From contig NZ_OY771430.1 of assembly GCF_963674565.1 (NCBI RefSeq), forward strand, positions 5,704,001 through 5,768,000: a stretch of 64,000 nucleotides of DNA. The letters are read 5' to 3'. Origin of the DNA: an uncultured Carboxylicivirga sp. (GTDB lineage: Bacteria > Bacteroidota > Bacteroidia > Bacteroidales > Marinilabiliaceae). The notes under the pieces are model-generated. The model saw only the letters and a program-made list of their open reading frames with translations, did no database searches and was not told the DNA's origin. Positions 35,625-44,895 of this stretch are shown piece after piece (the stretch's first letter is position 1; each line of letters begins with the position of its first letter). A program made the translations under genes and the position numbers.

Positions 35625-36875
35625 ATGAAAAAACTGATCATACTAATATATCTTTTTGCTCCTGCTTTTTTAATGCAGGCTCAGATAAAAGTCGACGTAG
35701 GTAAAAAAGTAGAAAAAACAGCTAATAGAAAAGCCAATCAGAAGACGGATCAGGTTATTAATAAAACCTTCGACAAACTTGAAGAAGGGGTTGGTTCGCT
35801 ATTTGGCAAGAAAAAGAAAAATACATCAAAAAGTACCACATCTGAACAGAATAATAATGCTGAAGAAGTTTCAACTAATGAGGCAACTGTAGGTGATAAT
35901 ATTGAAGCTGATAAGGTAACCATGAGTTGGAGTAAATTTGATTTTGTACCTGGTGACGAAGTTATTTTTTCAGATGCTCCCGATATGGATGAAGAAAACG
36001 GAGAGTTTCCAACCCGTTGGGATTTGAAAGCTGGGCAGGTTGAAGTTGTGGAAGTAAATAGCGAGAAAGTGATTGCCTTTTTCGATGGAATGCCTGAAAT
36101 AACTCCGTATCTTAAAAATGCCGAAACCGATTACCTTCCTGAAATTTTCACCGTTGAATTTGATGTTTATCGTCCTGCACGTGGCAATCGTTTCTTTGTT
36201 TATTTATGGGATCGAAAACGACAAAAAAGCGGTGGTAATGCTGAAATAGAAATAAACCTGAATCGAGTTAGTGTAGACGAGATTTCTGCTGAATATGCAC
36301 CCGAGCGAGATAGCAACCAAGGACGTTGGATGCATATTTCAATAGCTTACACCAAAGGAAAACTTAAAGTTTATCTTGATGATACACGTTTAATAAATAT
36401 TCCTCATTATGAATATAATCCTTCTGGTTTGTCCATTCAATGTTATTTTGCCAATGTGAATGAAAAGCAAATCTGGTATCTGAAAAATGTGAGAATAGCT
36501 AAAGGTGGTGTCAAATATTACGATCGTATTCTAAGTGACGGAAAGATTGTTTGTAATGGTATTCGGTTTGATGTAAATAAAACTTCTCTTAAACCCGAAT
36601 CAATGGGACAAATCAACGAGATTTACCAGTTGATGAATAAAAATACTGATCTGAAGTTTTCTGTTGAAGGACATACAGATAGTGATGGTAATGATCAGCA
36701 AAACCAGACATTATCTGAGCAACGGGCTAAGGAAGTCATGAATACTCTTATTCAAATGGGGATTGATGCGTCTCGCTTACAATCGAAAGGATTTGGTGAA
36801 TCTGTTCCTTTAAATACCAATGCTACCCCTGAAGAAAAAGCCAATAACAGGCGTGTGGAATTTGTCAAAATCTAG
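35625..36875 (+). CDS. OmpA-family envelope protein with a LamG-like middle domain
   Basis: A 416-residue secreted protein. Signal peptide (LIILIYLFAPAFLMQAQ), a Lys-rich, low-complexity segment (about 22-85; VEKTANRKANQKTDQVINKT and a KKKKN run), a beta-sandwich resembling a concanavalin/LamG fold (about 100-285; EFDVYRPARGNRFFVYLWDR), and a C-terminal OmpA domain (about 300-416) with VEGHTDSDGNDQQNQTLSEQ, RAKEVMNTL and NNRRVEFVKI, which binds peptidoglycan. It probably tethers the outer membrane to the wall. The unusual middle domain suggests it also binds a glycan or protein. Next gene starts 19 bp after it. Confidence 0.8.
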   Translation: MKKLIILIYLFAPAFLMQAQIKVDVGKKVEKTANRKANQKTDQVINKTFDKLEEGVGSLFGKKKKNTSKSTTSEQNNNAEEVSTNEATVGDNIEADKVTMSWSKFDFVPGDEVIFSDAPDMDEENGEFPTRWDLKAGQVEVVEVNSEKVIAFFDGMPEITPYLKNAETDYLPEIFTVEFDVYRPARGNRFFVYLWDRKRQKSGGNAEIEINLNRVSVDEISAEYAPERDSNQGRWMHISIAYTKGKLKVYLDDTRLINIPHYEYNPSGLSIQCYFANVNEKQIWYLKNVRIAKGGVKYYDRILSDGKIVCNGIRFDVNKTSLKPESMGQINEIYQLMNKNTDLKFSVEGHTDSDGNDQQNQTLSEQRAKEVMNTLIQMGIDASRLQSKGFGESVPLNTNATPEEKANNRRVEFVKI

Positions 36876-36894
36876 TTGAATAAATTCTTAAGAT

Positions 36895-37401
36895 ATGAGA
36901 CACATACGTGTTTGGGGCATTGTGTTAACGCTGTTCATTATTGCATCGTGCAATAGTCGTAATTACCTGCCTCCGGTTGATCCGTTTGTACCCGATATTT
37001 TTGATAATGACAGTTTATCTCAAGTTTTAATCCAACACATACTGGAGCAAATAAATGAATTAAGCAGAAAGGCTGAGGATATTGCCTATTTGATGGAAGA
37101 CTCAGATGTTCGGGACATGGATCAGCTGAAAGGGCTGGGTAAGGTGAGGTTGATGAAGAATTTTACTCAGATGATGCTAATTCTGAAAGAATTTGGGGAA
37201 GGAATGGATGAATATAAAAAGTCTCCATCAATTGAGTTGGCAGTTGGTGATACTTTAAATGCCATTGATTTTTTAATGAATACCATGGCCTTGCGAATGA
37301 TGGAAATTCAACGTAAGTATCCCCATTTAAAAGGACTTTTGAATAGCAATTCTACTCAGTCTTCCGATTCAACTCATCTTGTAATGGATTTCGGTTTCTG
37401 A
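36895..37401 (+). CDS. Lipoprotein of unknown function
   Basis: A 168-residue protein with a lipoprotein signal (VWGIVLTLFIIASC, then NSRNYLPPVDP). The mature part is mostly helical (VLIQHILEQINELSRKAEDI, IDFLMNTMALRMMEIQRKY) with no Cys. I recognise no family. It lies 19 bp after the OmpA-like gene and 72 bp before the triple-repeat secreted protein, so it is probably part of the same envelope operon. Confidence 0.7.
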   Translation: MRHIRVWGIVLTLFIIASCNSRNYLPPVDPFVPDIFDNDSLSQVLIQHILEQINELSRKAEDIAYLMEDSDVRDMDQLKGLGKVRLMKNFTQMMLILKEFGEGMDEYKKSPSIELAVGDTLNAIDFLMNTMALRMMEIQRKYPHLKGLLNSNSTQSSDSTHLVMDFGF

Positions 37402-37473
37402 CAGAGATAGAGATATATGTAATCTCAACTAGAAGATATTTTAACCAAACTTAAACTTAATGCAGAATTAAAA

Positions 37474-38934
37474 ATGAAAAAGAAAATTTTACTTTCAATC
37501 TTATTTTCCTTAACAAGTACTATTGCCATGGTTGCTCAGATAGTTGCTTTTCAGGGAATCTCAAAAACAAGAATAAATTTATCAACTTCAACGGTTGTTG
37601 GTGAAGTAACAATTAATCCTCAAGTGGCAGGTAAAGCCATTGTTCGTTTTGATGGAGACTGTTCAACCGATGTGGGTGATCGTATAGTTTTGGCTGCCAG
37701 CAATACACCAAACTGGGGAACGAACGATGGAAGTGTTTCTGTTGAAGCGGTAAGTAATGAAATCCCTAACAGACCTTTTTCGCATACAAGGGTTTATGAT
37801 GTTTCACCCGGAAGTAATACTTTTTATGCGATTGCTCAGAATTATGTTGAAACGGATGGTTCGGGTTTTGCCTCTATCTATGGAAGTTTAACGGTTGAAT
37901 TTGTACCCAATGGGGTTTATACTGTTACAAGTGATAATATTTCTCAGGTTCAGATCGATCTGAGTGCCAAGACGGTTGTAGGTCAGGTAGCTGTTGATGC
38001 CAATACATCAGGTAAGGTTATTGTTCATTTTGATGGTAGATGCATCTCTGATGTTGGTGATCGAATAGTATTGGGTGCTAGCAATACAACTTCCTGGACT
38101 AGCAATGATGGGAATGTTGCAGTGGAAGCTATCGATACTGATCTAAACAGAAATTCATTTTCGCATACACGCGTTTATGATGTTACGGCCGGCAGTCATG
38201 CATTTTATGCTGTTGCACAAAATTATGTTGAAACAGATGGAAGTGGAGTAGCTTCTGTTTATGGAACGCTCACAGCAGTTTTTATACCAGATGGTTTATT
38301 GCCTTTTGATAATGCCCGCATCGTTGAAGTGAATACAGATTTGACTAACGTAAAAACAGTTGGACAAGTAAGTATAAATGCTGCAACATCCGGAAAAGCC
38401 ATTGTTCATTTCGATGGTATGTGCAATTCTGATGAAGGAGATATGATTGTGTTGGCTGCCAGTGATACACCTGATTGGTCAGTTAATGATGGCAATATTT
38501 CAGTATTAGCAGTTGATGCTGATTTAAACCATAATTCATTCTCACACACTCGTGTTTATGATATTAATGCAGGTAGTCATACTTTTTATGCGGTTGCCCA
38601 TAATTATGTTGAAACAGCAGGTTCAGGTGTAGCCTCTATCTACGGAAGTCTTACAGTTGAGTTTATTCCGGATGCAACAAGTACAGTGATAGATAATCAA
38701 TTGATTGAAGCGGCTTTTAATATATATCCGAATCCATGTAGTGGCAGTTTTTGCATTGAGGGAGCGTCATCTTTTGATTGCGAAGTTTACAATCTGACAG
38801 GTAATAGGGTAGTTACATTCTTAAATAATGATGCCTATTCTCCTTTTAACATTGAGAACTTACCTACAGGATCGTATCTGGTAAAAATAATAACAGATAA
38901 AGGTTCATTGATTAAAAAGTTGATTGTTGAATAA
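37474..38934 (+). CDS. T9SS-exported protein with three 127-residue repeats
   Basis: A 486-residue protein. After the signal peptide (ILFSLTSTIAMVAQ) come three back-to-back copies of a 127-residue unit (residues about 21-147, 148-274, 275-401). Each contains GKxIVxFDGxC, VGDRIVLAASNT, FSHTRVYDV, FYAVAQNYVETDGSGVAS, and YGSLTVEF, so each looks like one beta-sandwich with a single conserved Cys. The last 75 residues are a type A T9SS sorting domain (FNIYPNPCSGSF, YNLTGNRV, LPTGSYLVKI, KKLIVE). The protein is therefore probably moved across the outer membrane and fixed to or released from the surface. The repeat family is not one I can name; a binding or adhesive role is plausible. Confidence 0.8.
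   Translation: MKKKILLSILFSLTSTIAMVAQIVAFQGISKTRINLSTSTVVGEVTINPQVAGKAIVRFDGDCSTDVGDRIVLAASNTPNWGTNDGSVSVEAVSNEIPNRPFSHTRVYDVSPGSNTFYAIAQNYVETDGSGFASIYGSLTVEFVPNGVYTVTSDNISQVQIDLSAKTVVGQVAVDANTSGKVIVHFDGRCISDVGDRIVLGASNTTSWTSNDGNVAVEAIDTDLNRNSFSHTRVYDVTAGSHAFYAVAQNYVETDGSGVASVYGTLTAVFIPDGLLPFDNARIVEVNTDLTNVKTVGQVSINAATSGKAIVHFDGMCNSDEGDMIVLAASDTPDWSVNDGNISVLAVDADLNHNSFSHTRVYDINAGSHTFYAVAHNYVETAGSGVASIYGSLTVEFIPDATSTVIDNQLIEAAFNIYPNPCSGSFCIEGASSFDCEVYNLTGNRVVTFLNNDAYSPFNIENLPTGSYLVKIITDKGSLIKKLIVE
37534..38676 (+). repeat. Three 381-bp coding repeats
   Basis: The three 127-codon units start near 37534, 37915 and 38296 and keep exact period. Protein identity between copies is high but DNA has drifted, so the duplication is older than that in the 10975 gene. 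Confidence 0.8.
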
Positions 38935-38942
38935 AAAAAACG

Positions 38943-39599
38943 ATGACAATGAGTATTGTAAAAAAAATGGCAGTGGTTCTGTTATTGGCATTTTCACAGG
39001 TAATGAATGCACAGATTGATCCCGAAAAATATGCCGTAAAGTCTGGTCATGTTGAATATACCTTATCGGGCAATACAACCGGAACAAAAACTATATGGTG
39101 GGATAATTATGGCGATAAGACCTACGAAGAAACAAAATCGGTTACCGAAGTTAAAATGTTTGGTATCAAAAGCCGTGAAGAAACACATACAATAACTGTA
39201 ACTGTTGGTGATAAGTTTTGGTCGGCCAATCTTTTGGATGGAACAGGTCAAAAAGGGGTTCTGGATGTGAAAGAACTGGCCCATGCCATAGCCGAGGATA
39301 TGACAGAGGAAGAAGCCAAACAAATGGAACAACAGCTATTGGATGCATTTGGTGGCGAAAAGCTGGGAACAGAAAAATTCCTTGGTTATCCTTGTGAGGT
39401 GTTGTCTGTAATGGGAGCCAAATCGTGGATATATAAAGGTGTTGTGTTAAAGTCCATAGCTAAGTTGATGGGTATGGAGAATAATGAAGTGGCTACTTTG
39501 TTTGATGAGAATATTAGTATTTCAGATGATCGCTTTTCTCCACCTTCAGATGTCGAATATCAGGATATATCTAAATTGCAGCAAAGTATGTTTGAATAA
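38943..39599 (+). CDS. Secreted protein of unknown function
   Basis: A 218-residue protein starting 8 bp after the triple-repeat gene stop; ATG 38949 is an alternative start. Signal peptide (MAVVLLLAFSQVMNAQ) is followed by a beta-rich part (VKSGHVEYTLSGNTTGTKTI, TVTVGDKFWSANLLDGTGQ) and a helical segment (DMTEEEAKQMEQQLLDAFGG) then LGYPCEVLSVMGAKSWIYKG. It vaguely resembles DUF4412-type or lipoprotein-carrier-like periplasmic proteins, but I cannot assign it. A strong terminator follows, closing the envelope operon. Confidence 0.65.
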   Translation: MTMSIVKKMAVVLLLAFSQVMNAQIDPEKYAVKSGHVEYTLSGNTTGTKTIWWDNYGDKTYEETKSVTEVKMFGIKSREETHTITVTVGDKFWSANLLDGTGQKGVLDVKELAHAIAEDMTEEEAKQMEQQLLDAFGGEKLGTEKFLGYPCEVLSVMGAKSWIYKGVVLKSIAKLMGMENNEVATLFDENISISDDRFSPPSDVEYQDISKLQQSMFE

Positions 39600-39654
39600 A
39601 AGTGTGATACTAACAATTTAATTCTCAGCGAATGGGTTAATAGTTGTTGAGTCA

Positions 39655-39691
39655 GGAGGTTGCTATTGTGTATGGTAACCTCCTTTTTTTT
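39655..39691 (+). terminator. Intrinsic terminator of the envelope operon
   Basis: GGAGGTTGC (39655-39663) pairs with GTAACCTCC (39675-39683) with one G-U, extended by weaker pairs, and eight T residues follow (39684-39691). Confidence 0.88.
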
Positions 39692-39917
39692 AGCTTGCTT
39701 CAAATCAAAAAGTACTTATGAAGAGTAAAAACAACAGAAAGGATGATGCCAATTTGATAAGTTATATGCTACTCTTTAAATATTTATGTTATATCAAACT
39801 GACCTTGATGTATAATGAAGAATGTTTTGAATTATTTTTTCAGGATATGAATAGGGATTGAACAAAACTACCATTTTTGTATTATTGAATTACGTTTTAA
39901 AATATGAATACAAGATC
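39692..39917. other. Intergenic stretch before the second two-component pair
   Basis: AT-rich; no TAnnTTTG match. A 47-codon frame (39718-39861) is open but has no recognisable features and runs into the kinase reading frame; not called as a gene. Confidence 0.4.
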
Positions 39918-41198
39918 ATGGTTACAATTCCAGAATCAATCAATTTTGTAAATAAGTGGCTTATTAACAGTAGTATATTAAAGAAAGATATTCCTACGTA
40001 TAAAAAATCAATAATAGCCACCTATTCAACATTAATAATCTATCTTCTTTTTATAATATATGCCTTGTATTTTTATGTAAATAATCCTCTGTCGCATGTA
40101 AAGAATATAAACAATGGAGTTGCTTTAGTAATATTCAATATCTTCTTTTCGTTGATGCGGTTTACTAAAAATGTGAACATTCCATTGGCTTTTATCAATC
40201 TCACCATTTTGCCAGTATTGTATAAAAGTATTATTGAAAGTGGAGGTTTTTATTCTCCCGATTTAGGTTGGATTTTATTTACAATAATTACCAGTAATAT
40301 TTTTGTTACTAGATGGTTTGGAATCGTGGTAACAATAATCTCAGGGTTATTTTTAACGTGGTTGTATTTCATGTCGGGTTTGGATAGTTCTCAACCTTTT
40401 ACTCAGAATCAATATTTTTCGTGGCTGTTTTTAACAATTTTAACGGAGTCTGTTATTTCGGCGTTTACACATTTTTTAGACAAAGCAAACCGGCAGATTA
40501 TGGAATTGTCGGAGCATAGAATTGAGGAGTTGGATAAGGAAGTAAAGAAAATTACAATGCGATATAGCTCATTGCGCACTGAATTGGGAAGGGATTTTCA
40601 TGATGAGTTGGGTAATAAGTTGGCAACCATTAAGTTAATGTCTGAAAGTTTATATTTGCGTCTGGGTGATAAGGTTGATGAAGATGTGAATCATGATTTA
40701 ACTGAGATAATGAATAACTCTCAGAGTCTGCTTGATGGAACTCGCGACTTTTTATGGTCAATTGATTGGAATAACAATACACTTAAGGAGCTTTATTATT
40801 ATATCTGTGATTTTTCAGAGAATATTTTGTTTAAAGGTAATATTCAGTTTGTCCCTGAATTCAATATTAATGAAAGTGATGCTTTCCATATTTACTCGCC
40901 CAATTTCTTACGACAGATTCTTTTTGTATGTAAAGAAGTGGTAACCAATTCATACAAATATTCAAATGCAACGGAATTTCATTTCGAAATGCTAATGCAT
41001 GCATCAGACCTAATTATTAAACTTTCAGATAACGGAATTGGATTCGATCAAAAAGAAATAAGGAATACGCAGGGACTGAAAAACATTGCTCATCGGGTTT
41101 TAAAGATTGGTGGAAAATTGCAAATGCAAACTCAAAATGGATGTGAATATGTATTAAGAATACCAGCAAGCTCTAATGTGTTTACCTATTTTGGGTAG
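39918..41198 (+). CDS. NarL-type (HisKA_3) membrane histidine kinase
   Basis: A 426-residue kinase from ATG 39918; the frame extends to a TTG at 39858 but the added residues look unlikely. The sensor part has about five to six membrane segments (STLIIYLLFIIYALYFYV, GVALVIFNIFFSLMRF, LGWILFTIITSNIFV, GIVVTIISGLFLTWLYFM, WLFLTILTESVISAF). A coiled coil precedes the HisKA_3 box (RDFHDELGNKLATIKLMSES) and a HATPase domain (EVVTNSYKYSNATEF, LSDNGIGFD, QGLKNIAHRV). It signals to the NarL-family regulator encoded 34 bp downstream. The sensed signal is unknown; no periplasmic domain is present. Confidence 0.88.
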   Translation: MVTIPESINFVNKWLINSSILKKDIPTYKKSIIATYSTLIIYLLFIIYALYFYVNNPLSHVKNINNGVALVIFNIFFSLMRFTKNVNIPLAFINLTILPVLYKSIIESGGFYSPDLGWILFTIITSNIFVTRWFGIVVTIISGLFLTWLYFMSGLDSSQPFTQNQYFSWLFLTILTESVISAFTHFLDKANRQIMELSEHRIEELDKEVKKITMRYSSLRTELGRDFHDELGNKLATIKLMSESLYLRLGDKVDEDVNHDLTEIMNNSQSLLDGTRDFLWSIDWNNNTLKELYYYICDFSENILFKGNIQFVPEFNINESDAFHIYSPNFLRQILFVCKEVVTNSYKYSNATEFHFEMLMHASDLIIKLSDNGIGFDQKEIRNTQGLKNIAHRVLKIGGKLQMQTQNGCEYVLRIPASSNVFTYFG

Positions 41199-41232
41199 AA
41201 TTTTATCCTTGTCTATCTTTTAATTTTATACA

Positions 41233-41859
41233 ATGCTGAAACGAATTATTATAATAGAAGATAACGAAAGTTTGCGAAAAGGATATGAGTTCTTAATTAA
41301 CTCTGGTAATTACTCATATAAGGTAGTGGAAACTTATGAATGTGCCGAAGACTTTTTTAAAGATGAACTCTGGCGTAATTGTGATATCGTGCTGATGGAT
41401 ATTGATTTACCTGGTGAGAATGGAATTGAATCAACCCGAAAACTGAAAAGAATTAATAATAAAGTTGAGGTATTAATGCTAACGGTTTGGCAAGAACCGG
41501 AGATGGTATTTCGTGCACTTGAAAATGGAGCTTCGGGATATATATTAAAAGGTGCTTCGAGTGTTGAAATTATGAATGCCATAGAAGAATTATGTCAAGG
41601 TGGTGCACCAATGAGTCCTGCAATTGCAAGATTAATACTGCAAAAGTTTCATAAAAACCTGAGCTCACCATTTAGTGATATTGAAACTGAAATCGTAAAG
41701 AAACTGGCCGAGGGGAAGGGTTATAAATCAATTGCCAATGACCTTGATATGAATTCGGTAAATAATGTAAAATACTACATCAAAAAAATTTATGAAATCC
41801 TGCAGGTGCATAATAGAGAAGAAGCTGTAAAAATTGCCAGGGATAATAAATGGATTTAA
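41233..41859 (+). CDS. NarL/FixJ-family response regulator
   Basis: A 208-residue regulator with receiver domain (EDNE at 9-12, phospho-acceptor Asp56 in VLMDIDLPGENG, Thr in LMLTVWQEP, Lys in GYILKGAS) and a C-terminal LuxR-type helix-turn-helix (about 145-205; SDIETEIVKKLAEGKGYKSIA then LDMNSVNNVKYYIKKIYEIL). It is paired with the kinase just upstream. Targets are not evident; the LamG-domain surface protein is the next gene. Confidence 0.92.
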   Translation: MLKRIIIIEDNESLRKGYEFLINSGNYSYKVVETYECAEDFFKDELWRNCDIVLMDIDLPGENGIESTRKLKRINNKVEVLMLTVWQEPEMVFRALENGASGYILKGASSVEIMNAIEELCQGGAPMSPAIARLILQKFHKNLSSPFSDIETEIVKKLAEGKGYKSIANDLDMNSVNNVKYYIKKIYEILQVHNREEAVKIARDNKWI

Positions 41860-42033
41860 TCTTTCTTACCCTTTTCGTGTAAAAATCATATATACATAGC
41901 TCTGTAATTTTGCTGAAGGAAAACCAATCACAACGATTTGTCGCAAGTTAACTTGTTTGCTGCAGCACAATCGTAATCTGGAGGATGTAATTGGCGAATT
42001 CCGATTAATTATTAATTGCAAAATATAGAGGAT

Positions 42034-43872
42034 ATGAGAAAACTCTTTACACAAGCTTTGTTTGTAGTCGCTTTTTTTACTTCAAACCTGGTAAATGCAC
42101 AAATTACCAATGGTTTGGTCGGTCAGTTCAAGTTTGATGGAAGAACTGATTTATCTAACAGTGTTAATCCATCTTATTCTTTTGATGCTAATGGGACATT
42201 ACAGGATGAAGTAGATCGTTTTGGTGTAAATGGTGGTGCTATTAATCTACCTGCAAATTCATGGTTATATATAGCTAATGCTCCATTTTTACCTACAGGT
42301 GATGCCAACAGATCTGTTTCTGTTTGGATCAAACCTGTTGATAATTATGCCAAAAGTTATTGGGCTTATGGTGCCGATGGTTTTCCTGGCTGGAATAATA
42401 ATTTCTTTGGTTTTGTAAATACCACTTCATTAATGGCCTATGCTTATGGGAATGATTATATAACAGGAGTTAGACCAAGTGTGAATAATTGGCAGCATTA
42501 TGTGGTCACTTATGGAAACAGCACAGTAAAAATTTATATAGATGGTGTTGAAGTGCTAAGTCGACAAAATAACAATCCATTTAACACTTTAAACGAGGAT
42601 TTTAGAATAGGAACAGGTCATACAGCTGTTTCGACTGAAATTGGAAATTTTAAAATTGATGACTTACTTATTTACAACAGGGAATTATCTGCTCAGGAAG
42701 TATCTGATTTGTATAATGAAGAACGACCGCTTTCTGATTTTAACTCGTTTTATTTGCTTGCAGGTAATACAACTCCGGATGCTATTCCTTCATTAGGTTA
42801 TGATCAAAATAGTTATACTATTGAAGCAGATATTAATCTTACCTTTGCTGATTTATATGGAGCCATTTTAATGTGTCGTGATGGGAGTAATGCTGTAGGT
42901 ATTGTAGTAAATAATGTAGGATTGATGGGAGAAGAACTTCGTCTTACCTATAATTGGGGTACTATTGGTTGGGACTGGACAGGCGGACCTGTTATACATC
43001 CAAACACGCATTATCATGTTGCATTGGTTATTGAACCAACTAAAATTACATTGTACCTTGATGGCGTACCCTATGTGCATAATAATATTTCAACGGCAAG
43101 CACACAACCTCAGTTAAACACACTTCCATTTGTATTAGGACGTGATTCATATAATGCTGCTCACCGTCGAGTGACTGGATATATTGATGAACTGAAGTTT
43201 TGGAAAAGAAGTTTATCTGAAAATGAAATAGGGCAGAACCTGAATTGTTTTGCTGAGGTTAATGATCCGGATTTATTAGCATACTATAATTTTGAAACAG
43301 TAACCGGTGAAGAGAATACAATTGTTGATTTAACAGGACAACATGATATTACAAAATTAGGTTCTCTTGCATATTTTATAAAAGATCAAAGAGTGGATCT
43401 TGATAATTCTATTTCTTATGATGCAATAAACAATGAATTATCAACTATTGATGTAAATCCTAACAATACATACAACTGGCATTATGTTGATCCGGAAGGA
43501 ACTCCAACAGTAGCGAATACTCAGTCTTTTGAACCTACTGTTACAGGAGAATACTATGTTATCATAAGCCGAGGTGGCTGTACGAAAACATCAGAAAGAA
43601 TAAGTGTAAATGTTGTTTCAACCGGATTGGAATCGGATATTGACAGTTATATTAAAATCTATCCAAATCCAACGCGGGGAGTTTTGAATATAGAAACAGA
43701 AAAAACTATTAATTCAGTCACTATTTATAATTTGAATGGAAGTGCAGTTATGAAACACCAAAATACTGCATCAATAGATTTAACGGATTTACCAAACGGA
43801 ACATATTTTTTACAGATACAAACTAATGATCACGAAGTTATGGTTCGCAAAATAGTTGTGAGTAGAAACTAA
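42034..43872 (+). CDS. T9SS-exported surface protein with two LamG-like domains
   Basis: ATG 42034 is chosen (signal MRKLFTQALFVVAFFTSNLV, NAQ) instead of TTG 42016; product 612 residues. Two concanavalin/LamG-like domains are visible at about 20-225 (VSVWIKPVDNYAKSYW, WQHYVVTYGNSTVKIYIDGV, FKIDDLLIYNRELSAQEVSD) and 230-410 (YTIEADINLTFADLY, HYHVALVIEPTKITLYLDGV, GYIDELKFWKRSLSENEI). An Ig/PKD-like segment follows (YNWHYVDPEG, EYYVIISRGGC) and a type A sorting domain (IKIYPNPTRGVLNIE, YNLNGSAV, LPNGTYFLQI). It is probably a surface glycan-binding or adhesion protein; no catalytic motif is seen. Confidence 0.85.
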   Translation: MRKLFTQALFVVAFFTSNLVNAQITNGLVGQFKFDGRTDLSNSVNPSYSFDANGTLQDEVDRFGVNGGAINLPANSWLYIANAPFLPTGDANRSVSVWIKPVDNYAKSYWAYGADGFPGWNNNFFGFVNTTSLMAYAYGNDYITGVRPSVNNWQHYVVTYGNSTVKIYIDGVEVLSRQNNNPFNTLNEDFRIGTGHTAVSTEIGNFKIDDLLIYNRELSAQEVSDLYNEERPLSDFNSFYLLAGNTTPDAIPSLGYDQNSYTIEADINLTFADLYGAILMCRDGSNAVGIVVNNVGLMGEELRLTYNWGTIGWDWTGGPVIHPNTHYHVALVIEPTKITLYLDGVPYVHNNISTASTQPQLNTLPFVLGRDSYNAAHRRVTGYIDELKFWKRSLSENEIGQNLNCFAEVNDPDLLAYYNFETVTGEENTIVDLTGQHDITKLGSLAYFIKDQRVDLDNSISYDAINNELSTIDVNPNNTYNWHYVDPEGTPTVANTQSFEPTVTGEYYVIISRGGCTKTSERISVNVVSTGLESDIDSYIKIYPNPTRGVLNIETEKTINSVTIYNLNGSAVMKHQNTASIDLTDLPNGTYFLQIQTNDHEVMVRKIVVSRN

Positions 43873-43900
43873 TTGAGAATAGAATATATCGATAAAATTA

Positions 43901-43931
43901 AAAGCATCAAGGCAAATCTTGGTGCTTTTTT
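43901..43931. terminator. Bidirectional terminator between convergent genes
   Basis: AAAGCATCAAG (43901-43911) pairs with CTTGGTGCTTT (43918-43928) with one G-U. T residues follow on both strands, serving the LamG gene and the araC-type gene. Confidence 0.85.
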
Positions 43932-43968
43932 AATGATGTATTATTTAAAGGATTTTTGTAGGTGTCAA

Positions 43969-44847
43969 CTAAAAAACACTTCGCGTACCAGTAAAATTAG
44001 TTCTGAATTCTGATGGGGTACAACCTTGTCGTTTTTTGAAAATGCGGTTGAAATTGGAGATGTTGTTAAATCCACATTCAAAACATATCTCACCAATACT
44101 TTTATTACTCTCAATCAATAAACGGGTGGCATAACCCAGACGAATCTCATTAACAAAATCAACAAACGACTTGCCTGTACGCTGTTTTATCAAACGGCTG
44201 AATGAAACCACGGTCATGTTTACGCGACTGGCGGCATCTTCCAATTTTATTTTTTTGCCAAAATTTTCTTTTACAAAGGTGTAGATCGACTCTATACGTT
44301 CGCTGTTATGAAAATCATTCTGGCGAAGGAAGGACATGTTAGTTAATAACTGTTGGTCTCTTGATATGGCCAGATCGTATAATAAAGATTGAAATTCGAG
44401 ATAACTGTCAAAGCCTCTTTTTTGACTTAATCTTTGAAGTCGTGGCTCAATCATATTAATTGTTTCCTGCGAAAACAGTATTCCCCTATATGCATTGTTC
44501 ATTAATTCTTTAACCGGTTGTAGGAGATTGCGACTTAGTAAATCGTCATTGAATAATTCTCTGGGGAATTGAATGGTTATCTCGTGTAAAGTCTCTTTTC
44601 CTGTGTTTTTGTAATTTTCCCAGCCATGGTATAAATTGGGTCCAACCATTACCAGTTCTTTTTCTTCAATTTCTCCTATATGGTCACCAACCACTCTTTT
44701 GCCTCCCTTGGCATGTCGTATATAATTAATCTCAAATTCAGGGTGAAAATGAATGGGAAAGTTGAAAAACTCTCTTTCTCTATCGAAAATTAAGAAACAA
44801 TCATTCTCTTTCAGAGGAGTTATTTCACGATGAATTTGATTTGACAT
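43969..44847 (-). CDS. AraC-family regulator with cupin sensor domain
   Basis: A 292-residue regulator: an N-terminal cupin-like domain (FNFPIHFHPEFEINYIRHAKG, LVMVGPNLYHGWENYKN) expected to bind a sugar or similar ligand, and a C-terminal double helix-turn-helix (about 190-285; FGKKIKLEDAASRVNMTVVSF, RLGYATRLLIESNKSIGEICFE, CGFNNISNFNRIFKKRQGCT). It is divergent from the first mannan operon across 278 bp, so it probably controls that operon. The mannan locus shows no hybrid two-component or sigma factor gene in the window, which strengthens this guess. Confidence 0.9.
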   Translation of the reverse strand: MSNQIHREITPLKENDCFLIFDREREFFNFPIHFHPEFEINYIRHAKGGKRVVGDHIGEIEEKELVMVGPNLYHGWENYKNTGKETLHEITIQFPRELFNDDLLSRNLLQPVKELMNNAYRGILFSQETINMIEPRLQRLSQKRGFDSYLEFQSLLYDLAISRDQQLLTNMSFLRQNDFHNSERIESIYTFVKENFGKKIKLEDAASRVNMTVVSFSRLIKQRTGKSFVDFVNEIRLGYATRLLIESNKSIGEICFECGFNNISNFNRIFKKRQGCTPSEFRTNFTGTRSVF

Positions 44848-44863
44848 AGCTGTGATTTTGATG

Positions 44864-44895
44864 CAAATATAGTTGTTGTGATAAAATAGTACAAT
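44864..44895 (-). promoter_or_regulatory. Putative promoter of the AraC-type gene
   Basis: On the minus strand ATTG (complement of 44892-44895) precedes TATATTTG (complement of 44864-44871) by 20 bp, resembling the -33/-7 pair. Confidence 0.42.

Noticed and set aside
39718..39861. 47-codon open frame before the NarL-type kinase
   Set aside because: No recognisable motif, no promoter or ribosome site, and low-complexity AT-rich DNA gives such frames by chance.
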